Below, piece by piece: positions 46,813 through 58,600 of a stretch of DNA of 64,000 nucleotides. The stretch covers positions 13,709,501 to 13,773,500 of the forward strand of contig NC_061130.1 of the NCBI RefSeq assembly GCF_905220365.1, written 5' to 3'. The notes beneath the pieces were generated by a model. It did no database searches. It was given only the letters and a program-made list of their open reading frames with translations, and was not told where the DNA came from. The stretch is from Vanessa cardui (Eukaryota > Arthropoda > Insecta > Lepidoptera > Nymphalidae). Each line of letters begins with the position of its first letter. The first letter of the stretch is position 1. The position numbers and the translations under genes were made by a program.

Positions 46813-47076
46813 AATATCCCACTGCTGAGTTAAGGCCACCTCTTCCTTTGAGGAGAAGATTTGGAACATATTCCACCACGCTGTTCAAAGCGGGTGGAGT
46901 ACACATGTTGCAGAAATTAGACATATGCAGATTTCCTCAGGAAGTTTTCTTTCACCGCAGAGCACGAGATGAATATAAAATACAAATTAAGCACATGAAT
47001 ATTCGGTGCTTGCTTAGGTTTGAACCCGCGATTATCGGTTAAGATGCACGCGTTCTAATTGTTGGGCCATCAGCTC
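46813..47076 (-). mobile_element. SINE-1 copy, tail shortened
   Basis: Starts AAATATCCCACTGCTGAG (CAGCCTGTAAA end lost), body GCACGAGATGAATATAAAAT, head GTTCTAATTGTTGGGCCATC. Confidence 0.83.
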
Positions 47077-47169
47077 AAAATAACAATAAAACTATATATA
47101 TAAGTACATGTAAGATCAAATCAAATCATCTCAAATAGTTTAAAAAGTCTATTAAACTATTAATTTAAC

Positions 47170-47400
47170 TATAAATTGGCAAACGTCAAAACTAGTTCGG
47201 AAGTTAAATCCGCTTGGTTTATGGCGCCTGTGTTAAACTTTGTCGGTGCGGAGCGATTATCATACAATAGCCACTTGAGATGCGGCCGCGTTGACAGATA
47301 CCCGTTTCCTGTAACCGAAACTAGCGGCCATTTTGTTATGCGATATCGCTCGTGCAATGGCTTAGCTGTTACAGTTTTGTATGAAATAGACCAATTAGTG
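47170..47400. other. CpG-richer unique stretch, open on both strands
   Basis: Contains GCGGAGCGATTATC, GATGCGGCCGCGTTGAC and AACTAGCGGCCATTTTG. Frames of 90 codons (+, 47176-47448) and 79 codons (-, 47169-47408) overlap here, but neither carries a domain I know. More likely a regulatory or conserved noncoding stretch than a gene; an exon cannot be excluded. Confidence 0.3.
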
Positions 47401-47444
47401 ATGTACATGTATAGGAATCATTATTTTTTTTTAATGATTTTTTT

Positions 47445-47678
47445 ATAAAGCAAAGGTTATGTTCTTGATATCCCTACTGTTGTTATTGTTTAGTACTAAT
47501 ACATAGTTATCCCCTGTATCGGAATTTGTTAACTGAAATAATTGGCAATCCCGTCTTGTTGTGCATGCACCCTTAGGGTTATAATCTGTTCGATACTATT
47601 AATGTTTAAGAAATATTCTCTATGTGATTGTAACCTGTTGTGTTTGCCTTAATAAATAAAATAAAATAAAGCAAAGGT
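47445..47678 (+). mobile_element. short retroinsertion with 13-bp TSD
   Basis: ATAAAGCAAAGGT at 47445-47457 and 47666-47678 flanks 208 bp beginning TATGTTCTTGATATCCC and ending CCTTAATAAATAAAATAA. The AAATA-rich 3' tail and the TSD show target-primed insertion, with the plus strand as sense. I take it as a 5'-truncated LINE end or a retroposed transcript tail; source not recognised. Confidence 0.75.
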
Positions 47679-50214
47679 CCGATATAATGTGATATTAATC
47701 CTTTTTGCCGTCGTGTAAAGTCGTACCTTAGGACTACAAATAAAAAAATCATACACTCCAAAACTTTTTAAAGCGTTAGCCCAGTAATAACACATGTGCC
47801 TAAAGGCTGTTACTTTACTTTGTTGTAATTACCTATTTACATGTTATTAATAGACTGTTACACATTTTAAATTCATAAATTTGAATAATAATTGTTTCCG
47901 TTTTCAGCATTAACAATTGCTAATCTATATAAAATTGAAATACTTTACTTAAAAGAAGGAATTCTAGCATATGGAACTTCTGGTTAAGTAAGTAAGTAAC
48001 TGAGGTTTCATGTGATGATGAAAATTTAAATGATTGTAATGAGAGCATGTCGTGAAAATCCCATTCTTACTTCCTTTACACGATGTAATCAAAAAATAAT
48101 GATCTGGGAAAGTGTTATAATGAAGAAAATGATATTCAAACATTTCGAGTTTCAATGAATGCAACTGTCATAATGTATTTTTTTCAACGAAAGCAATAAT
48201 CGCGGCGTGGTTGTGTTTTGTTTTTTGCGATCAAAATTTCGCGCTTTCAAATGACAGTCTAATGATGGCCGATTGTGGCCTGAGATTTGTTTTTTTTTTT
48301 GCGTCGATTTAAAATAGTCTGTTTGATTGTGTTTAAAATATAATATTTTTTTGTCGAATTTTATTTGTTTCAGAATGTTTTTTCCTTCTTTAGAACGTTA
48401 CACGCAATCAAAATGGGATCTCATTCCGTTTCGCTTTATGTCTTTAAATATATGCCTAAAACTATTTGATATATTTTTTAAATACATATCTATTATAGGA
48501 CGAGAGCTGCATATAAAAAAATCGTTTAGTGTCTCATTTTCAGGAGCTCCAACTGCGGCACAAAATTAAAGAAGATTCTTGATTACAGTATAGATTGTTT
48601 TAAAGAACGATTTAACAAAGACTGGCCGATTAGAGAGCGGTACTACGTCTATATAAGAAAAAAAAAATTAAAAATATAAACAAAATTTAAGTAAATTGTT
48701 TTCTACAAATCCAATTCTAACTGAACTAATTGATATTATTTCAAATTAAAAATTTCATGAAAACAAAACTTGTCAATGGTTCTGAAACTTTTTAAAGATC
48801 TTTTGAATGAACGCGAAGTTTCGTTAGACCCGATTTTATACATTAATTAGTCATGAATATGTTTTAATTGTGAAAGTAATTTTTTTTAGTGGTTTATTTA
48901 TGTGTTATTAGATACTGTTACTTTTGCATGTGTCATTATTTGTGATTATTGATTTTTCTAACTAATGTAGAAAATTGAAATTGGTACAAAGAACATATAC
49001 ATTCATGCAACATATATATCTGTGGACGAAGTTATAATATCAGAAATGGAAAGTATACCATAAGCTTCAAGAATAAAATTCCATGGTCAATACAAACCGA
49101 AGTCGTGTACACAACTTATATTTTATAAAACAGGAAGATGGCATTTATCATTGAATTTAGTTTATAATATTTGTGATCATATGTTATGACCATCAGTGGT
49201 CACGAGTTATCGAGATATGTGCCGGTTCTCATGCTGGCCGTATTTATGAAGCTGTGTAATGCGGCACGTATCGAATATTTAAACCATGTCATGATATAGA
49301 GCCTTCAAATATCGAACCTACTAACTCTTGCGACTTAGTAGATCGAAATTTACACAGTTACTGTTTAGACGTCAGGTTTATTTTTAAGTTGGCTATTGTT
49401 ATTAATGGAAATATCAGTTGTATAATCTGATTTCGGTTTTAGGAACCTTTATTCCTGAAACACTAACTCTCATTTGTGTTAGGATAGAATATAATTTTAA
49501 GTTGAAAGCTTACTGATTAGAAATTAACAATTTATTATTATTTTTCTTCTATGCCTCGGATAACACTCTAATCCATATAAGGTTTTAAATTAACATGGTT
49601 ATAACAGTTTCGTGAACAAGACATTCGTAGACAATGTCGAAATATCGAGCTCCACCGAACAAAAATAAAAACTTCGTAAATATCCCGAATTGAATAACTT
49701 TAATAAAACGCTAATCCGTCTGTTTTCTCGTCATATCGTAGGCAAATTACCAAATGATCAATATTAGCAGTGCAAGAGATATAAAATGATTCTTTCCCTG
49801 TCCATCGATACCACTCAGATCTACAAGAATCTCACTCCAAGTTTTCATGATCGTTTTTGAGATACGAGTTTGTGAAATCGAGTAATAAATTCGAATAGTT
49901 TAATGATATAAAATAGGCAGAATATGAAAATCGGAATGTTTTCCAATATATTATAAGCGTGGTACACGATCACGAACGTTTTTGCTTACGAATGCTAAAA
50001 CCGCTCATATATCGTGTAACATCTGTTCGTTTGTAGAAACGTTGATAGTATCAACGTTTCACGTCACGTCCGTGTAAAATTATAAAAGACTTGAAATAAA
50101 AACACGTTGTTTTGTCATCACCATGTATAGCGCGGTGGATACGATTCTTACTTTTTTTAATTGAATGATAGAATTTCGAAATTTATAATGAAAATTTAAA
50201 GTAATTTCTTTTAC
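47679..50214. other. long repeat-poor stretch
   Basis: No gene recognised. The 80-codon frame at 48327-48569 follows TTTGTTTCAG-like sequence but has no known domain. At 48190-48270 there is a GC-richer spot (AATCGCGGCGTGG, TTTCGCGCTTTC). The palindrome at 50036-50060 is listed separately. Confidence 0.4.
50036..50060. repeat. 25-bp palindrome, 12-bp arms
   Basis: GAAACGTTGATA, G, TATCAACGTTTC with no mismatch. Followed by ACGTCACGTCCGTG. Not part of a recognised repeat. Confidence 0.85.
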
Positions 50215-50234
50215 AATTGTTTCTAATGATGTCT

Positions 50235-50490
50235 TGGACATTTAATAATAATACAATATATGAGACAACATCACATACATTACTCTGATCCTAATGTAAA
50301 TAGCTAAAGCACTTGTGTTATGGAGAATCAGAAATAACGACGGTACCTCAAACAAACAGACCCGAGACAACATAGAAAACTAATTATCTATATCTAAGAT
50401 ATCTACATCGACTCATCCGGGAATCGAACCCGGGACCTCGGCGTGGCGTGCCCGTGAAAACCGGTGTACACACCACTCGACCATGGAGGT
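50235..50490 (-). mobile_element. SINE-2 copy, full length with tRNA-like head
   Basis: On the minus strand: CCTCCATGGTCGAGTGG head with A box TGGTCGAGTGG (50473-50483 on the plus strand), then B box GGTTCGATTCC (50420-50430), both exact matches to the pol III consensus. Body GAGTCGATGTAGATATC, GTCTCGGGTCTGTTTG, CATAACACAAGTGCTTTAGC, GAGTAATGTATGTGATGTTG. No clear TSD. Confidence 0.85.
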
Positions 50491-51145
50491 CATCAAAAAG
50501 TAACATTTTCATAGATTATTAGAATTACCAAAAACTTATACCATTAGTACAAATCTATGAGATTTTCAAAGTTATACACTACTAAAACAAAATCATAAGC
50601 AAGTTATCGGTAAACATAGTAATAAAGATTTAATTCAAATCAACAATGAATAGTTAAGACAATTACAACTACAGCCATATTTAAACGTTTTAACTTGTTT
50701 TACTGTAACACATACACAGCCTTGGTTGGACCAACACAACATATATGGCAAAACTTATATAAATAGAACCTTTCACGACCTAACCTCCCCCCACTCATCG
50801 TCTTCAACATAATATACTATACATCACTTAAAACACAATGATGTATTAGTAATATGTTATATTATTTGAAGATCATCGCCTTTGAGACAAGACAATAGCG
50901 AGCTTTTAAATCTTAATATGAAAAAAGCAATTAGTCATATACTTCTTACAAATACTTGAATACGTGCCTAACGCGTATGTAAAGCGGGTATAACTTAGAA
51001 CGGCAGGTATTTAGGTATACATATTACATACAAAAACCTTTTTGCAAGTATTTTGTATATAGTCTTAAATAGATATTAAAAAAAAAATCAATTATTAATA
51101 AAGATTTCATGCCTCAGTAGTAATATAACATTATTATATGATTAC
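50491..51145. other. unique AT-rich stretch
   Basis: Nothing recognised. Confidence 0.4.
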
Positions 51146-51375
51146 ATAGTATATACAAAGTCGCTTACCGCTGTCTGTCCCTATGTATGCTTAATATTTA
51201 AAATTACGAAACGGATTTTGATGCGGTTTTTTTATATATACAGTGATTCGAGAGGGAGATTTTTGTATATAATAAATGGACAATATAGTAAAGAAACACT
51301 GATAATTTTATAAGTTTCTAATGTGATGTCGTAAATAAACAAATTATGAAGAAGCCGGATCGGGTCGCTATTGTA
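51146..51375 (+). mobile_element. HEL-B element, uninterrupted
   Basis: ACAAAGTCGCTTACCGCTGT, CGGATTTTGATGCGGTTTTT, GACAATATAGTAAAGAAACA, AGAAGCCGGATCGGGTCGCT. The hairpin before the end is reduced and CTAGT has become CTATTGT. Confidence 0.75.
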
Positions 51376-51406
51376 TGATAAATTTATTGAGTTATATACC
51401 TAACAA

Positions 51407-51697
51407 GAGCTGAGATGGCTCAATGGTTAAAACGCATCTTAACCGATGATTGCGAGTTCAAACCCAGGCAAGCACCACTATATATATGTGCTTAATTTGT
51501 GATTATAATTCATCTCATGCTCGGCGGTGAAGGAAAACATCGTGAGGAAACCTGCATGTGTCTAATTTCATCGAAATTCTGCCACATGTGCACCAACCCG
51601 CATTGGAACAGCGTGGTGGAATATGTTCCAAATCCTCTCTTTAATGGAAGAGGAGGCCTTATCCCAGCAGTGGGAAGTTCACGGGCTGTTACTTTAC
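51407..51697 (+). mobile_element. SINE-1 copy, youngest-looking, 14-bp TSD
   Basis: TATATACCTAACAA at 51393-51406 and 51698-51711 without mismatch. A box TGGCTCAATGG (51416-51426), B box AGTTCAAACCC (51455-51465), tail GGCTGTTACTTTAC. Lacks a few bases in the head (AAAACGCATCTT) and body. It lies 31 bp after the HEL-B copy. Confidence 0.94.
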
Positions 51698-51711
51698 TAT
51701 ATACCTAACAA

Positions 51712-52756
51712 ACGAAGTCGTCTTCAAGAAATGTGTATTTCTCATAAGCATACTAATAACCGAAGGTAAAAATTTAAATTCATGTTGGGAACTCAGAGAC
51801 ACGAACGAACCAACGAATTAAGATTATGAGCAAATTTAATATCACGTACTTGCTACGATCGTGTGTGTGCTGATTGTTGACTTTAGATAATGTCGCTATT
51901 ATATTTTAGTTTTATTTTTAACTAATGACATAACCTATTAGGCGGGTAGATAACCTCATTATAAACAACACTGTATAACAATGCTAAGGAATTAAATAAC
52001 AATAATCTACTTAATAATGATAAATGTAATTTCTCTTTTTCAACACTATAATAGAAGAAGGTACTATTAACCTACCAAGCGTGTTTTAGTACCTAAAATT
52101 TTGTTGAATCGCATAAGCTCTGTTAGTTTAATTTACGACCAGTCCTAATACTAGTGTATAATACTTTACCTTATCCTGAAATACGAGACCAATTTAAAGT
52201 TTATTCAATCTTAGAAGACTCTCCTATTTATAAATTGAATATTTTGTTATCAAAAAAAAATAATAGGTACTCAAAATTTTAATCATTCTTTTTTTCAATT
52301 TGTAAATTAACGTTGCAAAATATTCTAAGGCGCGAAGTTGACTTTGAGCGACTTTACACTTAATTGGTAGTTCATGGAGTTACTTCATTCTGTGCGCGAG
52401 CATCATAAAAAAAAAACAATCCCTTTTTTTCATGACCAAAATAACTCTAATAAAATATTATGTAGGTATATTGTTGAATTAAAAGTTATGTAATTTATGT
52501 AATTGTGGTACTTCTGGTTAAGTTCAGTATCTATACATTATGTAGAACTATTCTGTAAAAAAAATCGAAGCTCGACGCAGAACACGATCGTGAAATGTCA
52601 GGAAAGTGATATGCTACATTGAATTTAATCGTAATAAGGCTTAAAAGAATTCACAATGAAATTACGTAGAAGTATGATTTCAACGTTTCGAGAGAAGTAC
52701 GGTGTTCTTATCGAATTGCTAACTTGTACTTTGTGAAATTAAATATTCTAAAATTA
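51712..52756. other. unique AT-rich stretch
   Basis: No gene. At 52333-52408 GCGAAGTTGACTTTGAGCGA and TTCTGTGCGCGAGCATC may be a repeat fragment, but I cannot place it. Confidence 0.35.
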
Positions 52757-52768
52757 CGATACAATAAC

Positions 52769-53023
52769 AGCAGAGATAGCTCAGTGGTTAGAATCATCTT
52801 AACCGATGATTACGGGTTCAAATTTAGGCAATTTGTGTTTGTAATTTATATCGGTGAAGGCAAACATCGTGAGGAAATTTGCAAGTGACTAATTTCAACG
52901 AAATGGGACAGATCCCATGAGTAACCAATCTGCATTAGAGCAGCGTGGTGGAATATTCTCCAAACCTACTCAAAGGGAGAGGAGGCTCTTAGCCCAGCAG
53001 TGAAATTTACAGGCTGTTGATGG
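52769..53023 (+). mobile_element. SINE-1 copy, diverged, with 12-bp near-perfect TSD
   Basis: CGATACAATAAC at 52757-52768 and CGATACAGTAAC at 53024-53035 (11 of 12). Head GAGATAGCTCAGTGG, B-box region GGTTCAAATTTAGG; the GCACCACTATATAT block is deleted. Confidence 0.87.
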
Positions 53024-53339
53024 CGATACAGTAACGCTTGTAAGTTAATATATGATGCGGTATTGTTGTTTTCTCTGCCAACATTATGCTAATTGTATAG
53101 TTCGAAAAAAGAACAGAAATATTGTAGTAAACCACTAATGTTCTTTTTTTAAATATTTACAAGTATTCCATAAATATAATGATATCACGATTGTCAATCG
53201 CCATATCGGTAACCGCCGCCCGTTAAATTACACTTAATAACAACAGCAGGCAATTGTCTCAAAACCTTTCGGAAAACACATAAAAACCGATTTAACTCGT
53301 CCCGAGAACAAAATATAAAAAAAAAAAACATAAATTCAT

Positions 53340-53680
53340 TTATTTCTTGCGTTTCTCGGTCGCGATGATTACTGTACCCACCTCAGTTTCCGCCACAAAT
53401 AATTCCATGTAAAGGCACACAGCTTAACACAGTGTTCCATCATTTTCTCAGTATACCCATTGATATCGGACGTTTCTTACACTGTGTGCGCGTTCCCCTT
53501 GCTGGAATACCGCCTAATGATAGTGCGTTGCGGTTAAGCCATCATTAAATCCATCCCTCTCACACCCGTTGATATTGCGTAAATTAAAGCGAGACGGATC
53601 ACATCCAATCCGAAAGGTACGTGTTCCCCATTATGGTTACGGTTATGCCGAAATATCTTAAACTACCACGTTTGAATATT
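53340..53680. promoter_or_regulatory. GC-richer unique stretch, candidate regulatory region
   Basis: Complex sequence with words such as TGCGGTT (53529-53535, Runx/Lozenge core), CTCACACCCG, CCCATTGATATCGGACG and CCTAATGATAG. No frame of note and no repeat match. Conserved noncoding character is inferred only from complexity and repeat avoidance. Confidence 0.3.
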
Positions 53681-54954
53681 GAAAAATGAATTTTATAACG
53701 ACGCATTTAAATTTGGAATTAGACTATATAGTTTTTTATGTGGATAGAGAAACCTTTGTTGTTGGATGTACGATAATGCGTTCGAAATTCGAATTCTTTT
53801 GTATCTCGTGGTTTTTTATCGACGCTGGTGAAGTCCGCATTTTCAATTACAACTAGACAAAGAGTCGAGTCGAGTTAGATTATTTTAAACCGAGGAGTTA
53901 TTTTTAAGCCGAGCCTGGTGTTCTAAAAAAAGTTGGATTCTATTTTTAAAACATCAGTATATTATTTTATGTATTGAAAATTATGAAAACTATTTTATCA
54001 CATAAATTGAATCTGAATTGGGCCATATGTGTAATATAAATATAGCACCTTGCTTGTGAACCCGCCGTTTGGCATATAATACTCTTCCTCTTACAACAGA
54101 AGCTATTAGAACACACTGTTCCATATTTGAATTTAAAATTTTTACTTCGTTCTATTCTGTCAACTACATAATCATTACTGTCAAATATTTTTAATGTTAC
54201 CAGTTAACAAAATTAGAAAATAATTCACGTTTCTATTCGCTTTTATTACACATTAACGGTGTAATTGAATGAGAATATAATTAATTTAAATTCAAAACGC
54301 ATTTTGAAGGAATTCGCTAGCGTTGAATATAAAATGTGTCATACAATGATGGTTTTTCCCAATCAGTTAGACCTTGAATCGTCTGCGTATTATTAAATTT
54401 ATCTTCACACAGCGAACACTATATCTCAAAATGAAATATTAATTTGAAATAATGTTTCATTTGCAGATGATTTTGTTCACTTTGTGCTGCGTATACTTTA
54501 TTTTGTATGAATCACTTTCAGTGTTGCAAGCTTTATAAATTATAATCATTAAAAATGCATTCCATTAGTTTCAAAATAATGAATTTTCATTTTACATATC
54601 AACGAGTAAATATAAATAATTGTGATGAATTAACGTAGTTTTTAAAGACAATAAAGTTTATCATTATTATATGATTATTCAAGCTTTAGAGCACATGTGT
54701 AGGATACTGTTTTACCACCTTACTATAACTACGGCCGCTCGATGTCGTAACAAACAGCCTTATGAAAACACGAACGCACTTTATATAGGAATGCCTTTTT
54801 TGTACTGATACTCGGTCCAGTAATTTTTATATCCACATAGGATACCTAAGATCTAGATAGATAGATAAGATAAATAAATACGATGCAACTGATCGAGCGC
54901 AACAAATAGATAAGAAATAAGATATGTGAAAAAAGACTATGAGCTTTCAACCTG

Positions 54955-55205
54955 AAAACCGCCAAGTTTAGCCACGTGGAACGATAAAAAAACATCTAGT
55001 GTGTACGTGCTTTAATTAAATGGGGGTGGAGTTATTAAATAATTACACACCGCCTCAACCAATCAGGAGGCGAGGCGGGGACACCCAATTAGGGGCAAGA
55101 CATGCCCGGATGCGCGGGAGACGGTTTTTGCACGACGATGGCGTAATGGCGTCGTGTATGTGGACGAATTTTCTCGAAAATCGAGTTACGTTTTGTACAA
55201 ATGTG
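54955..55205 (+). promoter_or_regulatory. GC-richer stretch with CCAAT-type words
   Basis: AACCAATCAGGAGGCGAGGC, GGGGACACCCAATTAGGG, GCCCGGATGCGCGGGAGACG, ATGGCGTAATGGCGTCGTG. A 62-codon frame (55020-55208) crosses it, rich in Arg and Gly because of the base composition; no domain recognised. Could be a promoter or enhancer, or a first exon, but I cannot show either. Confidence 0.3.
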
Positions 55206-55941
55206 TAATAAAGTATTTTAAGCATTATACATACATATTAAAATTCGATTTCAATTCGAAATTTGAAATTAATTATTTCAAGTGCAAATTACTATAATTA
55301 TGATTTTTCAAATGAATATCGAAAAATGTATGAGTTTGATTGTGCTAACATAATACCTATCTCAATTACAAAACGTATATCATAGTGTCATACGAACATA
55401 TTGTTTTATACTCGTAAACATATTGCATACTATCCCTTTCATCCATAATACACATCTATTTATCATAATTCAATCTTATAACATTCCTTTAAGGTACAAA
55501 TTTGATTGCACGTGTAATCTTTAAAATTGGACCACACTGATCTCACACATCTATCAGGCATCGAGTTTCAGTGGTTTTCTCGCAAAATAAAATATTGTAT
55601 GATTAAAAAACAATAAGATCCTTAATCCAAGGGAATACAGCTGATAATCGAATGACGATAACTTTTTTATCGTAACAAAATGATATAGTATTATGCTTTA
55701 AAATCGAGAAGTTACCCCGCTGATGGGAATCCGAATTGACAGCGGTAATGTGTATGACTACAAGGCGTAAAGCATTCAAGTATAATAAAAAAATATTACG
55801 TGTGAAGACATTTTTTCCTAGAAATTTACCATTCATAATTACATCCTCGAACATCGTGGTACAAATCACTTGAAACCTAGACGAAGACTGCGAAGTGACA
55901 CAAACGCTTCTACAGCAAACTTCTCGCTATAATACTAAGTA

Positions 55942-56222
55942 ACAGCCTGTTAATTACCCACTGCTGGGCTAAGGCCTCCTCTACCATTAAGAAGAGAATT
56001 TGGAACATATCCCACCACGCTGTGGAATGCACATGTAGCAAAATTTCGATGAAATTAGACACATGCAGGTTTCCTCACGATGTTTTCCTTCACCGACGAG
56101 CACGAGATGAATTATAAACACAAATTAAGCACATATATATAGTGGTGCTTGACTGGGCTTGAACCCGATATCATCGGTTAAGATGCACGCTTTCTAACCA
56201 CAGGGCCATCTCAGCTCGACAT
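55942..56222 (-). mobile_element. SINE-1 copy with 9-bp TSD
   Basis: TACTAAGTA at 55933-55941 and 56223-56231. Complete apart from loss of CCAATGCGGGTTGG in the middle; B box altered (CTTGAACCCGATATC). Confidence 0.85.
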
Positions 56223-56448
56223 TACTAAGTATTACTATTTGAGGGTATAATACATCTCTTAACAACTATATTAAGTAAACCTACCGTCGGATGCAGCTTG
56301 GATACCTTGATGAGCACCAAGTTAATTTATGCAATATAAAAAAATATTTCGTAATTCGACTAATACCACTATTCGCTTGCTATGTTCTGGCAACATTGAT
56401 GAAATTAATATTAAAAACCGAAAGAAAGAACAAGCAAGCAGTTAAAAA

Positions 56449-56757
56449 GTAAATAAAAAAAAAGTAAAGTAACAGCCTGTAAATTTCCCACTGCTGAGAT
56501 AAGGCCTCCTCTTCCATTAAGGAGAGGGTTTTGGAACATATTCCACCACGCTGTTCCAATGCGGGTTGGTATGTGGCAGAATTTCGATGAAATTAGACAC
56601 ATGCAGGTTTCCTCACGATGTTTTCCTTCACCGCCGAGCACGAGATGAATTATAAACACAATTAAGCACATATATATAGTAGTGCTTGCCTGGGTTTGAA
56701 CCCGCAATCATCGGTTAAGATTCACGCGTTCTAACCACTGGGCCATCTCAGCTCAGC
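56449..56757 (-). mobile_element. SINE-1 copy with 12-bp TSD
   Basis: AGCAGTTAAAAA at 56437-56448 and 56758-56769. Tail GTAAATAAAAAAAAAGTAAA before AGTAACAGCCTG. Intact A and B boxes. With 55942-56222 this makes two same-orientation copies about 230 bp apart. The 98-codon frame across it is not a gene. Confidence 0.92.
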
Positions 56758-56769
56758 AGCAGTTAAAAA

Positions 56770-58138
56770 ATGAACTTTAATAACAATGTAGTCGACGACC
56801 AATCTATTTCTATATAATCGTTTGTCTCCTACGTCAATTTTTTTTTCAATTAAACCCTTACATTCTTGTAAAAAGATAGATAATATCTAACATGAGAAAA
56901 GTTCGCAATCAATTCAAACAAATGAAAAAGATTGTCAGCGGAGAAATACATGATACACGTTCTCAGTATTTAATCTACGTCCTAATAAGGTGACTGAGAA
57001 TGCTAAAGAAGTATTATATAGATAGCATCGGATCCACATCTTCGTATATCTAGGATTGGCAGGAACCTGTTCTTCTGACTAATGATAATCTAAGGCTGGA
57101 CTTAAAGGTTTCTCGTTAAATTAAATCGTAAAATGATACTAACGGTTCTCATAAAAGTAATGTCAGTTTTCAACCTACCGCCGAAGAAATGTTCTCTCTC
57201 CTGTTAAGAAGATTTGCAACTAATTCTCCGGGTTACACTGTAGGTTTACACTGGCCACCTATTCTGGCTTCTCACGGGTACAATTTATAATTACAGGTAT
57301 TTGATTGAAGATCAAAGTTAATAATGAAAATGATTGTTTTTATCCGACTAGAAAAGTTGAAATTATCGGCATTTCATTTCTAAAATATGAATGTATTTTT
57401 TATTAAAATGTATATATACATAAAATATGTGAGCGTACAAAAGCGACTTTGTTCTAAACAATGAAGCACAGTTCTTTTGACGCATAAAAAATCTCTCAAA
57501 ACATTTCCTTTAGCGATTTAGACATATACCTATTTTATATGAATACTCTGCTTGTTAGCAGATTTGAAAGCCGTAATGTCAACTGAGTTCCATATATTCC
57601 ATTTGTTCACTATTATCACGACGGTAATTAGTTATATTTAGTAAGAGTGCTAGTAGTAAGGGTATTATTTTTTAAACTTTTATCATAATATTATTCAGAA
57701 ATAAACAAGGACATAATTATTTTGAAAATCAGGTTAATAAGGCCTGAGATATATCTATCTTTCTATGAACAGTGGTGACCATTTACCGTCAAAAGAAATA
57801 CCTAAAAAGCCTTAACATAGATCAGACTATAAGTACTGAGATTAAATATTTAAATAAATGAAAAATGACGTCATCTTTATATTTTAATAGATAACATTCT
57901 TATCTTTTTATGAAAAATAAATTCTAAACATACCACACAGGAACATTACCAGCAAAACTAGTATACATTACTGCGTTGTAAATGATCAGATATTCAGCTC
58001 CTTATAACTTGCAGCAGAGTGTGTTCGCATTGTTAAAGAATCTCGTCTAATAAAAAATCATATTACATGAATCTTTTACTACACTGAAAGGATAACTAAA
58101 TGGCTTTTTTATTGATAAAAGTCATTCATGTCAAAATT
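56770..58138. other. unique AT-rich stretch
   Basis: A possible decayed HEL-B end on the minus strand near 57253-57295 (CTGGCTTCTCACGGGTACAA). No gene recognised. Confidence 0.4.
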
Positions 58139-58362
58139 ACTTAATAGCCACTGTTGGGCCAAACTCTACCACTCTTTAAGGCGAAGATTTGGAACCAATA
58201 CCATGAAACTGCTTCAATGGGACAAATGTGGCCATGTTTCATTGAAATAAGACAGATGGAGGTTCCCTCACGATACGCGATAAATTATAAACACTGGTTG
58301 GCCAGAGCTTGAACCCACAAGCATCGGTTAAGATGCTCTCATTCTAAAAACTGGGCACTTGG
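58139..58362 (-). mobile_element. old SINE-1 copy
   Basis: CACTGTTGGGCCAAACTCTA, GAAATAAGACAGATGGAGGT, TCCCTCACGATACGCGATAA, TTGAACCCACAAGCATCGG, GTTAAGATGCTCTCATTC. Many substitutions; tail and part of the head lost. Confidence 0.75.
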
Positions 58363-58451
58363 ATCTTAAATTAATTCCCAATATTATAAATAATTTATAT
58401 AGTTTACTGTATATTAAGGTCAAGTTAAAAAGTTCTGAGTAATCTATAACA

Positions 58452-58600
58452 ATATTATAAATGTGAAAGTAACTCTGTTTGTTTATCTGTCTCTCTTTAA
58501 CTGTTAAACCAACTAACCGAATATGACGAAATCTGCTATGAAGCAACCTTAAACCCCAAGGAAGAACAAAGAATACTGTTTTGACTAACAAAAGATAATC
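58452..58600 (+). mobile_element. HEL-A copy, 3' end lost
   Basis: CAATATTATAAATGTGAAAG, TAACTCTGTTTGTTTATCTG, AACTAACCGAATATGACG, TATGAAGCAACCTTAAACCC. Confidence 0.6.

Larger units (their letters stand above)
53036..55932. other. longest stretch without a recognised repeat
   Basis: No SINE, REP-G or Helitron copy in about 2.9 kb, unusual for this window. Two GC-richer parts are listed separately (53340-53680, 54955-55200). The rest is AT-rich; the minus-strand frame of 88 codons at 55603-55869 is not recognised. Confidence 0.5.

Noticed and set aside
50415..50490. tRNA gene
   Set aside because: Both pol III boxes are present, but the sequence continues into a body shared with three other loci and does not fold into a plausible mature tRNA by eye; it is the head of SINE-2.
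57770..57795. REP-G fragment on the minus strand
   Set aside because: Only about 20 bp (GTGGTGACCATTTACCGTC) resemble it, too short to call.
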